From NCBI GenBank assembly GCA_021777365.1, contig JAJYDP010000210.1, positions 1 to 7,937 on the forward strand: a stretch of 7,937 nucleotides of DNA, in the 5' to 3' direction. Shown piece by piece: positions 1 through 5,127 of this stretch (position 1 is the first letter of the stretch; the number at the start of each line of letters is the position of its first letter). Below the pieces are notes generated by a model, which searched no databases, was not told where the DNA came from, and worked only from the letters and a program-made list of their open reading frames with translations. The position numbers and the translations under genes were made by a program. The stretch is from Chloroflexota bacterium (lineage in GTDB: Bacteria; Chloroflexota; Limnocylindria; Limnocylindrales; CSP1-4).

Positions 1-1
1 T

Positions 2-253
2 CACTTCTACGGTGCGTTCATCCACGACCCGTTCGTGGTCGCTGCCGCGCTCGACGACAGGCTGGTGCGCACCGAGCCGGTGGCGGTCGACGTCGAGACG
101 GGCGGCGCCATCAGCACGGGACAGACCGTCGCCGACTGGCGCCACCTGTGGGGACGTCCGGCCAACGCGGATGTCGCCGTCGAGGGTGATGCGGACGCGT
201 TCCTGGAGCGCCTGGTCGATCGAGTCGGAGCGCTGGCGGCGCGCCGGGGGTAG
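2..253 (+). CDS. Nucleoside hydrolase (IUNH family), 3' end only
   Basis: The last 83 codons of a gene that begins left of the window. Family enzymes hydrolyse the N-glycosidic bond of ribonucleosides to give ribose and free base, usually in the cytoplasm. The fragment starts HFYGAFIHDPFVVAAALD, close to the C-terminal segment of inosine-uridine hydrolases, where a conserved His-Asp-Pro lies in a helix followed by xLVRTEPV.VDVET.G..S.GQTV.D; all of this is visible. The N-terminal DxDxxxDD calcium site is outside the window. The stop is TAG at 251-253. The ECF importer begins 167 bp downstream on the same strand, so the enzyme may act on an imported nucleoside. Substrate cannot be told from this end. 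The family call is strong; only the linkage to transport is inference. Confidence 0.85.
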   Translation, partial: HFYGAFIHDPFVVAAALDDRLVRTEPVAVDVETGGAISTGQTVADWRHLWGRPANADVAVEGDADAFLERLVDRVGALAARRG

Positions 254-342
254 CGGCGCGCGCCGGGGGAAGGCCGGCGGATGGGCTGGCTCGAGAAGCC
301 GTGGGGTGTTCGGCCGGACCCCGGCGTGGCAAGCTTGACGCT

Positions 343-399
343 GACCGGAGTGCCGGTCGCCTGGCCGGCCGGGAGGGGCGTGCGCGACCGGTTCGCGCG
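343..399 (+). promoter_or_regulatory. Two short hairpins in the leader of the ECF S gene
   Basis: The 167-bp gap between the hydrolase and the S gene holds two perfect short hairpins. One is GACCGG/CCGGTC (343-348 with 353-358, loop agtg). The other is GCGCGA/TCGCGC (382-387 with 393-398, 5-nt loop). The second ends six bases before the ribosome binding site GGGAGGAG (405-412) of the S gene. A TTGACG hexamer at 335-340 resembles a -35 element but no convincing -10 follows. Six-base stems arise often by chance at this GC content, so a regulatory role is only possible. I recognise no known riboswitch here. Confidence 0.25.
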
Positions 400-420
400 A
401 TGCAGGGAGGAGCGGGCTCG

Positions 421-1269
421 ATGGACTGGCTGTCGCGGCAATTCAGCACGCGGGTAATCGTCCTGATCCCCGTGGCCATCGCGATCAACATCGTCCTCGG
501 CGCCACCGTCCAGCAGGCGCTCAAACTCCCGATCTACCTGGACTCCATCGGGACGATCCTGGTCGGCGTGCTTGCCGGTCCGGCTGCCGGCCTCGTGACT
601 GGTGCGCTCGCCAACCTCATCTGGGGATACCTGTTGCCCGCGCCGATCGGCACGACCACGATCGGCCCATTCGCGATCACAGCGGCGGTCATCGGCATTC
701 TGGCCGGCATCTGGGGTCAGTTCGGGCTGTTCAGGTCTCGAAAGGGCGATCCCGGCCGAGCGGCGGTCGGTGCCGTGATCGCCGTGATCATTGTCGGCGG
801 CGTTGCACTCTACACATACGGTCGGGCCTACGCGAGTCCGTCGTCCTATCAGAACATCACTGGCTACGATCCGGCCCAATTCGACCAGTCACGGATCTTC
901 TTCCTGTTCGTGATGCTCGTCTTCGTGGCTCTGATCGCCTGGGCACTCTTCCTGCGCCGTGACGCCGGTGCGGTGTTTGCCGTCGGGGCGGGCCTCATCA
1001 CCGGAATCGTCGCTGCCGTCGTGTCGGCTCCCATCGCTGCGATCGTCTTCGGAGGGGTTACCGGCAGCGGCGTTGACGCCCTGGTAGCGGCGTTCCGGGC
1101 CGGCGGGGACAGTCTGTACACCGCGACCCTCAAGCAAGGACTTCTGTCGGACCCACTCGACAAGATGATCACCAGTTTCGTGGTCTTCTTCATCATCACG
1201 AGCCTGTCCACGCGATTCGTGGCGCGCTTCCCCAACGGGGAGAAGGCAGTGGCGACCGAGGCGAAGTGA
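421..1269 (+). CDS. ECF transporter S component (substrate-binding membrane subunit)
   Basis: A 282-residue integral membrane protein, read as the substrate-specific subunit of an energy-coupling-factor importer. Hydrophobic segments lie near residues 11-33, 42-70, 83-104, 114-133, 158-178, 183-212 and 248-266. The segment LPIYLDSIGTILVGVLAGP (36-54) and the C-terminal DPLDKMITSFVVFFI (244-258) are typical of one class of ECF S components often annotated only by that name. An in-frame frame is open back to GTG 301, and ATG 400 is also in frame. ATG 421 is chosen because GGGAGGAG sits eight bases before it and the protein then starts just ahead of the first membrane helix. At 282 residues it is longer than the roughly 180-200 usual for small-vitamin S components; residues 134-157 form a polar loop. 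It is followed after 7 bp by the T component and preceded by a nucleoside hydrolase. Substrate is unknown; a nucleoside or base, possibly a queuosine-type compound, is inferred from context. About 18% of codons end in A or T, against 6-8% in the two ATPases. Confidence 0.85.
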   Translation: MDWLSRQFSTRVIVLIPVAIAINIVLGATVQQALKLPIYLDSIGTILVGVLAGPAAGLVTGALANLIWGYLLPAPIGTTTIGPFAITAAVIGILAGIWGQFGLFRSRKGDPGRAAVGAVIAVIIVGGVALYTYGRAYASPSSYQNITGYDPAQFDQSRIFFLFVMLVFVALIAWALFLRRDAGAVFAVGAGLITGIVAAVVSAPIAAIVFGGVTGSGVDALVAAFRAGGDSLYTATLKQGLLSDPLDKMITSFVVFFIITSLSTRFVARFPNGEKAVATEAK

Positions 1270-1276
1270 TCGGCTC

Positions 1277-2101
1277 GTGACAGAGGGTCTCAGCCTGGGT
1301 CAACTGGGGACGGAACCGCGCATCCCGTCCTTCGTCCTTCGTCCGACGTCGGGCCCGTATCGCGCGCTGAATCCGACCACGAAGCTGGTCATCGGCCTGG
1401 CTGAGGTTGTGTGCGCGTTCGTCCTCGGTCACTGGACGGGTCCAGTGCTGGCCTTGCTCGTCCTCGGGGCGTCGGCGCTGCTGGCAGGCGTGATGCGCAA
1501 GCTCGCACTCGTCGCGTCGCTGACCCTTCCCGTGGTCGGCTCGATCCTGCTGATCAACACATTCCTGCTCCCCGGCGCGACGGATGCGATCGTCCGGGTG
1601 GGTCCACTGGCGCCCACGTGGAGCGGTCTGTCGTTCGGTGTGCAGGTGACGCTGCGCCTCTTGGCGATCTCGCTCGCCCTTGCCCTGGTCTACCTGACAA
1701 CGCCCACCGACGACCTTCTGTCAGACCTGGAGTCCCGAGGGATCGGCCGGCGCCTCGTGTTTGTCGTGGGCTCTGCCGTCGGCACAGTTCCTCGCATGGT
1801 TGAGCGCGCTGCGGAAATCGTGGACGCTCAGCGGGCTCGAGCCCTTGACACGGAGGGCCGCTTCTGGCGACGTGCGCGCGGCGTCGTGCCTCTCGCTGCA
1901 CCCATGATCTTCGGGGCGCTCACCGAGGTCGAGGAGCAGACCATGGCCCTGGAGGCGCGCGCCTTCTCGGCCCCGGCGCGCCGGACCATCCTGCGGCGCC
2001 TTCCCGACAGCCCGGCCCAGCGGCTGCTCCGCTGGGTGCTGTTCCTGGGCGCCGTCGCCGCCGTCGCCGCCGAGATCGCCGGCGTGCTCCACCTGCCGTG
2101 A
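1277..2101 (+). CDS. ecfT: ECF transporter T component (EcfT, membrane scaffold)
   Basis: A 274-residue EcfT/CbiQ-family protein that couples ATP hydrolysis by the two ATPases to movement of the S subunit. The N-terminus has the family start GPYRALNPTTKLVIGL (26-41), then membrane helices near 38-56, 57-72, 77-99, 118-140 and 250-270. Two cytoplasmic coupling helices carry the Ala-Arg motifs that dock on the ATPases: QRARALDTEG (185-194) and MALEARAFSAPARRT (223-237). Both have ARA where ARG is commonest. The GTG start at 1277 lies 7 bp after the S gene stop and has only a weak binding site, so coupled translation is likely. The stop TGA (2099-2101) overlaps the next gene's GTG. Codon third positions change abruptly near 1901: about 45 of 208 codons before it end in A/T but only one of about 65 after it. 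Confidence 0.92.
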   Translation: MTEGLSLGQLGTEPRIPSFVLRPTSGPYRALNPTTKLVIGLAEVVCAFVLGHWTGPVLALLVLGASALLAGVMRKLALVASLTLPVVGSILLINTFLLPGATDAIVRVGPLAPTWSGLSFGVQVTLRLLAISLALALVYLTTPTDDLLSDLESRGIGRRLVFVVGSAVGTVPRMVERAAEIVDAQRARALDTEGRFWRRARGVVPLAAPMIFGALTEVEEQTMALEARAFSAPARRTILRRLPDSPAQRLLRWVLFLGAVAAVAAEIAGVLHLP

Positions 2102-3105
2102 CGCTCGCGATCGCAGGCGCCTCCTACCGGTACGCGGGCACGGCGCGCGACGTCCTGGAGGACGTGCACCTCGAGATCCGGCCGGGACGCGTGGTCGGCC
2201 TGGTGGGACCGAACGAGGCAGGCAAGAGCACGCTGTGCCTGGTGGCGTCGGGGATGGCGCCGGCGTCCATCGGGGGACGGCTGCAGGGCTCGGTGACCAT
2301 CGACGGCGAGGAGACGCGCGACCTGAAGCCGCACGAGCTGGCGCAGCGCTGCGGCGTCCTGTTCCAGAACCCGACCACGCAGCTCTCCGGCACCGCCGTG
2401 ACGGTCTACGAGGAGCTGGCGTTCGGCCCGCGCAACCTCGGGCTGCCGCTCCCGGAGATCGTGGAACGGGTCGCCTGGGCGCTGGCGGCGCTGGGGATCG
2501 AGGCGCTCGCGGCGAAGGACCCGGCGCGGCTCTCCGGCGGGCAGGCGCAGCTGGTCGCGCTGGCGTCCGTGCTCGCACTGCGACCGGCCTACCTGGTGCT
2601 CGACGAGCCGACCAGCCAGCTCGACCCGCAGGGGACCCGGCTGGTGGGCGAGGCCCTGGCGCGCCTGGCCGGCGAGACGGGGACGGGGATCCTGCTGGTC
2701 GAGCACAAGACCGAGCTGCTGGCGGCGATGGCCGACGAGGTGGCGGTCCTCGACGCGGGGCGGGTCGTGGAGACGGGTCCGGCCGACGTGATCCTGTCCG
2801 ACCCGGCCCTGTCGGAGCTCGGGGTCGAGGCGCCGGCGCTGTTCCGGCTCCGTCGGGCGATGACGGCGGCAGGGCTCGATCCTGCGTTGCTCCCTGGCAG
2901 TGCCCCGGGCAGTTCGGGCGCCGCCGTGCCGGCGGCATCCTCGGGTGCGGCCGTGCGTGCCGGTGGCGCCACTGCCGGCGGCGCCACCGTCGTCGCTGGG
3001 TCGGGGGCACCCACCGGAGCGGACGGGAGGGCCACCGTCGTCGGTGAGCCGGCGGCACCTCCCGGGGCGTCCGACCGACCGGGCGGCGGAGGAGGCCGGG
3101 CGTGA
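2098..3105 (+). CDS. ecfA1: ECF transporter ATPase, first copy (canonical LSGGQ)
   Basis: A 335-residue ABC ATPase that binds and hydrolyses ATP as half of the ECF motor. Motifs in order: Walker A GPNEAGKST (37-45), Q-loop VLFQNPTTQ (Q90), signature LSGGQ (145-149), Walker B YLVLDE (165-170) with D-loop SQLD, and switch His in VEHKTE (H203). Walker A has Glu where Gly is usual (GPNG), still within the GxxxxGKS/T pattern. The ATPase is complete by about residue 265; residues 265-335 are a Gly/Ala/Pro/Ser-rich tail with no predicted fold, containing echoes such as GGATAGGATVVA and RATVVGEPAA, so it looks like expanded repeat DNA. A typical EcfA has about 280 residues. GTG at 2098 overlaps the EcfT stop by GTGA, and its own stop overlaps the next start in the same way. 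The tail is not needed for the function call. Confidence 0.9.
   Translation: MTLAIAGASYRYAGTARDVLEDVHLEIRPGRVVGLVGPNEAGKSTLCLVASGMAPASIGGRLQGSVTIDGEETRDLKPHELAQRCGVLFQNPTTQLSGTAVTVYEELAFGPRNLGLPLPEIVERVAWALAALGIEALAAKDPARLSGGQAQLVALASVLALRPAYLVLDEPTSQLDPQGTRLVGEALARLAGETGTGILLVEHKTELLAAMADEVAVLDAGRVVETGPADVILSDPALSELGVEAPALFRLRRAMTAAGLDPALLPGSAPGSSGAAVPAASSGAAVRAGGATAGGATVVAGSGAPTGADGRATVVGEPAAPPGASDRPGGGGGRA
2961..2989. repeat. 10-bp inverted repeat inside the ecfA1 tail
   Basis: CGGTGGCGCC at 2961-2970 pairs perfectly with GGCGCCACCG at 2980-2989 around a 9-base loop. It lies in the low-complexity coding tail of the first ATPase. Nearby GCCACCGTCGTCG is repeated (about 2984-2996 and 3032-3044), so this stretch looks like degenerate repeat DNA that has stayed in frame. 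The RNA hairpin could affect the balance of translation between the two ATPases, but that is only a possibility. Confidence 0.5.
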
Positions 3106-4004
3106 GCATCTCGATCGCCGTCGAATCGGTCGTCTTCGTCTACCCCGACGGGACGCGTGCCCTGGACGGGGTGGACCTGCGCGTCGATCCCGGCGAACGG
3201 CTGGCCATCGTGGGGCAGAACGGGTCCGGCAAGTCCACGCTGGTGCGCCAGCTGAACGGGCTGCTGCGCCCGACCGAGGGCCGCGTGCTGGTCGGCGGCG
3301 AGGACGCGGCGCGGTTCCACGTGGCCCAGCTGGCCGCGCGGGTGGGACTGGCGTTCCAGAACCCGGATCGCCAGATCTTCGCCGGACGGGTCCGCGCAGA
3401 GGTCGCGTTCGGGCCGCGGAACCTGGGGCTGCGAGGCGCCGAGCTGGAGCGCGCCGTCGACGGGGCGCTCGATGCGGTCGGGCTCGCGGAGATGGCCGAC
3501 CACAACCCGTACGACCTGGGGTATTCGCGCCGCAAGCTGCTGGCGATCGCGTCCGTCCTGGCGATGGGCACGCCGGTGGTGATCCTGGATGAGCCGACCA
3601 CCGGGCAGGACGCGCGGGGGGTGGCACGGGTGCGGGCGATCATCGACCGGCTCTCGGACGAGGGGCGCACGGTGATCGCGATCAGCCACGACATGCGCTT
3701 CGTCGCCGAGACGTCGCGGCGGGTCGTGGTCATGCAGGCGGGCCGGATCGTGCTCGACGGGCCGCCGGCGACGGTGTTCGCCGAGCCGAACTGGCCGGCG
3801 CTGGCCTCGACGTACCTGGAACCCACGCTCCCAGCCCTGGTCGGGACGCAGCTCGGGCTGGGGTGCACGCCGACCGACGAGGCGCTGGTCGCGGCACTGC
3901 TGGCGCGGGGCGGTCGACAGGCGCGGCGGCTGGCCCGGGCAGGCCCCGGCCAGGCCCCGGGCAGGCCCCGGGCAGGCCCCGGCCAGGCCCCGGCCGGTCG
4001 CTGA
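3102..4004 (+). CDS. ecfA2: ECF transporter ATPase, second copy (degenerate signature)
   Basis: A 300-residue ABC ATPase, partner of the first in the ECF motor. Motifs: Walker A GQNGSGKST (38-46), Q-loop AFQNPDRQIF (Q86), Walker B VVILDE (159-164) followed by PTTGQD, and switch His in AISHDMRF (H196). In place of LSGGQ the signature site reads LGYSRRKLLAIASVLAM (139-155), a form I associate with a subset of ECF ATPases. In the heterodimer this signature would face the first copy's Walker A. The fold ends near residue 265; residues 270-300 (GRQARRLARAGPGQAPGRPR and on) are translated from an 11-bp tandem repeat, and the final codons and stop (4002-4004) are the start of the 60-bp repeat. GTG 3102 overlaps the previous stop by 4 bp. 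The C-terminus has therefore probably been set by repeat insertion. Confidence 0.9.
   Translation: MSISIAVESVVFVYPDGTRALDGVDLRVDPGERLAIVGQNGSGKSTLVRQLNGLLRPTEGRVLVGGEDAARFHVAQLAARVGLAFQNPDRQIFAGRVRAEVAFGPRNLGLRGAELERAVDGALDAVGLAEMADHNPYDLGYSRRKLLAIASVLAMGTPVVILDEPTTGQDARGVARVRAIIDRLSDEGRTVIAISHDMRFVAETSRRVVVMQAGRIVLDGPPATVFAEPNWPALASTYLEPTLPALVGTQLGLGCTPTDEALVAALLARGGRQARRLARAGPGQAPGRPRAGPGQAPAGR
3940..3994 (+). repeat. 11-bp tandem repeat, five copies, in the ecfA2 3' end
   Basis: Five adjoining units of CAGGCCCCGGS (S is G or C) occupy 3940-3950, 3951-3961, 3962-3972, 3973-3983 and 3984-3994. The unit is not a multiple of three, so copy-number change shifts the reading frame. It encodes the GPGQAPGRPRAGPGQAPAG tail of the second ATPase. 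One gained unit would move translation into the only frame that is open through the following 60-bp repeats, to a stop at 4231-4233. One lost unit would give a stop at 4016-4018. Confidence 0.85.
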
Positions 4005-4207
4005 CGCACGCCAGCTGAGCGTCAGCGGCTTCATGGACTCAGGCGGATGCCGGCCGGTCGCTGACGCACGCCAGCTGAGCGTCAGCGGCTTCATGGACTC
4101 AGGCGGATGCCGGCCGGTCGCTGACGCACGCCAGCTGAGCGTCAGCGGCTTCATGGACTCAGGCGGATGCCGGCCGGTCGCTGACGCACGCCAGCTGAGC
4201 GTCAGCG
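3990..4207 (+). repeat. 60-bp tandem repeat, about 3.6 perfect copies, each with a hairpin
   Basis: Lines 4021-4080, 4081-4140 and 4141-4200 are identical; 3990-4020 matches the end of a unit and 4201-4207 the start. Each unit contains a dyad: GTCGCTGACGC (first copy 3997-4007) pairs with GCGTCAGCGGC (4019-4029), 11 bp with one G-T wobble, around an 11-base loop. The last copy keeps 9 bp. The stop of the second ATPase lies in the left arm of the first hairpin. There is no T-run, so these are not classical terminators, though they could stall polymerase or protect the 3' end of the ECF transcript. No unique spacers separate the copies. Perfect identity points to recent expansion. Confidence 0.93.
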
Positions 4208-4243
4208 CACCCTCTCGGCTGATCCGCCGCTGATGCACATCAC

Positions 4244-4378
4244 GTGAGCACTACGCGGCCCGATCGCAGCAGCCAGGGGCCTGGGAAGCCGGGTCTCGGC
4301 CAAGTTCCCGATCGGTCACGGCGGCGTGGCGCCGCCGAGCAGGGTCCCGAGTGGCACCGCTGGCGCGTACGGCCCTCG
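4244..4378 (+). ncRNA. T-box riboswitch-like RNA (candidate)
   Basis: T-box leaders sense uncharged tRNA and normally control tRNA-synthetase or amino-acid genes. TGGCACCGC at 4352-4360 matches the invariant T-box core TGGNACCGC. It sits in a fold like the antiterminator: CGAG (4348-4351) with CTCG (4375-4378), 7-base bulge TGGCACC, then GCTG (4359-4362) with CGGC (4370-4373). Just upstream is a stem-III-like hairpin GGCGGC/GCCGCC (4320-4325 with 4331-4336). A stem-I-like domain closes with GTGA/TCAC (4244-4247 with 4316-4319), continues GGCC/GGCC (4257-4260 with 4298-4301), and has an apical helix CCAGG/CCGGG (4273-4277 with 4289-4293) with one A-G mismatch. The 5' side of the internal loop reads GCACTACG, near the AGTA-type motif. 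UGGC would pair with a tRNA whose discriminator base is G. The specifier triplet is unclear. Downstream is a SHOCT gene, not a usual target, so it may be a relic or chance. Confidence 0.45.
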
Positions 4379-4395
4379 TGGCGTGCAACAGATGT

Positions 4396-4424
4396 TTTCC
4401 GGCTCCATTCAGGTTCGATTCAGG
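4396..4424 (+). promoter_or_regulatory. TTCAGG direct repeats, probable OmpR/PhoB-type operator
   Basis: ATTCAGG occurs at 4407-4413 and 4418-4424, exactly 11 bp apart, and TTTCCGG at 4396-4402 is a weaker third copy in the same phase. Direct repeats spaced by one helical turn are the usual target of OmpR/PhoB-family response regulators. The array ends 12 bp before a possible -10 (GATGAT, 4437-4442), the spacing at which such regulators activate by replacing a -35 contact. The regulator is not in the window. Confidence 0.5.
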
Positions 4425-4436
4425 GGCACGGGCGAG

Positions 4437-4442
4437 GATGAT
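4437..4442 (+). promoter_or_regulatory. Possible -10 element for the SHOCT gene
   Basis: GATGAT matches four of six bases of TATAAT and lies 12 bp after the last TTCAGG repeat. Transcription from it would give a leader of roughly 45-50 bases before ATG 4497 and would exclude the T-box-like RNA. There is no separate -35 match, as expected if an activator binds the repeats. Confidence 0.35.
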
Positions 4443-4496
4443 GGGCGGTTCGGGGCAGGGGCTCCGAACCGGCACGAAAGATCTGGTGACACCGCG

Positions 4497-4778
4497 ATGA
4501 TGTACTGGGGTTGGAACGCCGGCCCGGGCGGCTGGGTCGGCGCGCTGTTCGGCTTCGTGATCTGGTTCGTCGTCATCGGGCTGTTCGCCCTGCTGGTGGT
4601 CCGACTGGTATCGGGCCCGCGGGGACCGGAGCACTACGCCACACCGGCACGGCCGGACGACCCCGAAGAGATCCTTCGCGCACGGTTCGCGCGCGGCGAG
4701 ATCGCCCCGGACGACTACGAGCAGCGACTCGACCTGCTGCGGCGGACGAGGCCGCCCCAGCCGCCCGCGCAGAAGTAG
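4497..4778 (+). CDS. SHOCT-domain single-pass membrane protein
   Basis: A 93-residue protein: short aromatic N-terminus MMYWGWNAGPGGW, one membrane helix (about 12-38), a charged linker, then a SHOCT domain (about 56-83) with the pattern EEILRARFARGEIAPDDYEQR, and a short proline-rich end. SHOCT is a small C-terminal domain thought to mediate oligomerisation or interaction; no enzymatic role is expected. ATG 4497 is chosen because GGTGA (4485-4489) matches the 3' part of the Shine-Dalgarno sequence seven bases upstream. The same frame is open further back, and ATG 4392, only 14 bases after the T-box-like fold, would give a 128-residue form whose extra 35 residues show no conserved character. 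It stands alone between repeat arrays. The function in this organism is unknown; an envelope-stress role is a guess from the operator type. Confidence 0.85.
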   Translation: MMYWGWNAGPGGWVGALFGFVIWFVVIGLFALLVVRLVSGPRGPEHYATPARPDDPEEILRARFARGEIAPDDYEQRLDLLRRTRPPQPPAQK

Positions 4779-4807
4779 CCGGCCCGCGAGGAGCATGCCC
4801 CCCGAGT

Positions 4808-4935
4808 AGCGGGCGCTCGCCTCCACGGCGCGGCAGCGGGCGCCGGCTTCCACGGCGCGGGAGCGGGCGCCGGCTTCCACGGCGCGAGAGGAGCGGGCGC
4901 CGACTTCCACGGCGCGAGAGGAGCGGGCGCCGCCA
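4808..4935 (+). repeat. 27/30-bp tandem repeat downstream of the SHOCT gene
   Basis: Units start with AGCGGGCGC at 4808, 4835, 4862, 4892 and 4922 (last one partial), giving lengths 27, 27, 30 and 30 bp. The longer units differ by an AGAG-type insertion before the next start. Most units carry the dyad GCGCCG/CGGCGC around a 7-base loop containing CTTCCA. All lengths are multiples of three, so several frames stay open across it, but none has a credible start or protein-like composition. It fills much of the 349-bp gap between the SHOCT gene and the permease; the rest of that gap holds a short hairpin and a possible leader ORF. Confidence 0.85.
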
Positions 4936-5025
4936 CCGGTGCGGGTTGCCGACGCTGCTCACCGACCGGGCGCTGCCCCATCGCCGGCCAGGCAGTCGGA
5001 CCCGCCGCCGCGCCACGACAGCCCC

Positions 5026-5041
5026 TGCGGGGTCTCCCGCA
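5026..5041 (+). repeat. Small perfect hairpin before the permease promoter region
   Basis: TGCGGG (5026-5031) pairs with CCCGCA (5036-5041) around the loop gtct. There is no T-run after it. It ends four bases before the possible -10 GATGAT, so it could be an operator or a weak terminator remnant; neither is shown. Confidence 0.3.
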
Positions 5042-5044
5042 TGG

Positions 5045-5114
5045 GATGATCGGGGCCATGGAGCCCCTCGCCTCCGCTGCCGGCGCCGTCTGCATCACAG
5101 CGGCACTCCGGTGA
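5045..5114 (+). promoter_or_regulatory. Possible -10 and 18-codon leader ORF before the permease
   Basis: GATGAT at 5045-5050 (the same hexamer proposed for the SHOCT gene) is followed eight bases later by ATG 5058, close enough for a leaderless start. The frame encodes MEPLASAAGAVCITAALR and stops with TGA at 5112-5114. That stop overlaps GGTGA (5110-5114), the only Shine-Dalgarno-like site before the permease GTG at 5128. Ribosomes finishing this peptide could therefore influence permease translation. It may equally be chance, or a remnant of an older permease start. No -35 is visible. Confidence 0.3.
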
Positions 5115-5127
5115 GCGGCCGGACGCC

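Noticed and set aside
331..364. TTGACG (335-340) as a -35 promoter for the ECF genes
   Set aside because: No -10-like hexamer occurs 16-19 bases downstream, so the promoter cannot be supported.
301..420. Longer S-component start at GTG 301 or ATG 400
   Set aside because: The added residues are Arg/Gly-rich and unlike the family, and the good ribosome site GGGAGGAG is placed for ATG 421.
3990..4207. 60-bp array as a CRISPR
   Set aside because: The copies adjoin with no unique spacers and there are no cas genes; it is a simple tandem repeat.
4033..4233. 66-codon frame made of a repeated 20-residue unit over the 60-bp array
   Set aside because: It has no ribosome site or independent start, and exists because 60 is divisible by three. 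It is kept only as a possible extension of the second ATPase after frameshift.
1721..4238. Very long open frames on the minus strand opposite the ATPase genes
   Set aside because: They are Arg/Pro/Ala-rich with no domain, and lie opposite genes with intact ABC motifs. Long antisense frames are expected at this GC content.
4411..4425. GGTTCGATTC resembling a tRNA T-arm
   Set aside because: The flanking bases cannot form the T-stem and no anticodon or acceptor arm fits. The direct-repeat reading explains it better.
4244..4441. 65-codon plus-strand frame starting at GTG 4244
   Set aside because: No ribosome site, no protein-like composition, and it covers the T-box-like RNA and the operator repeats.
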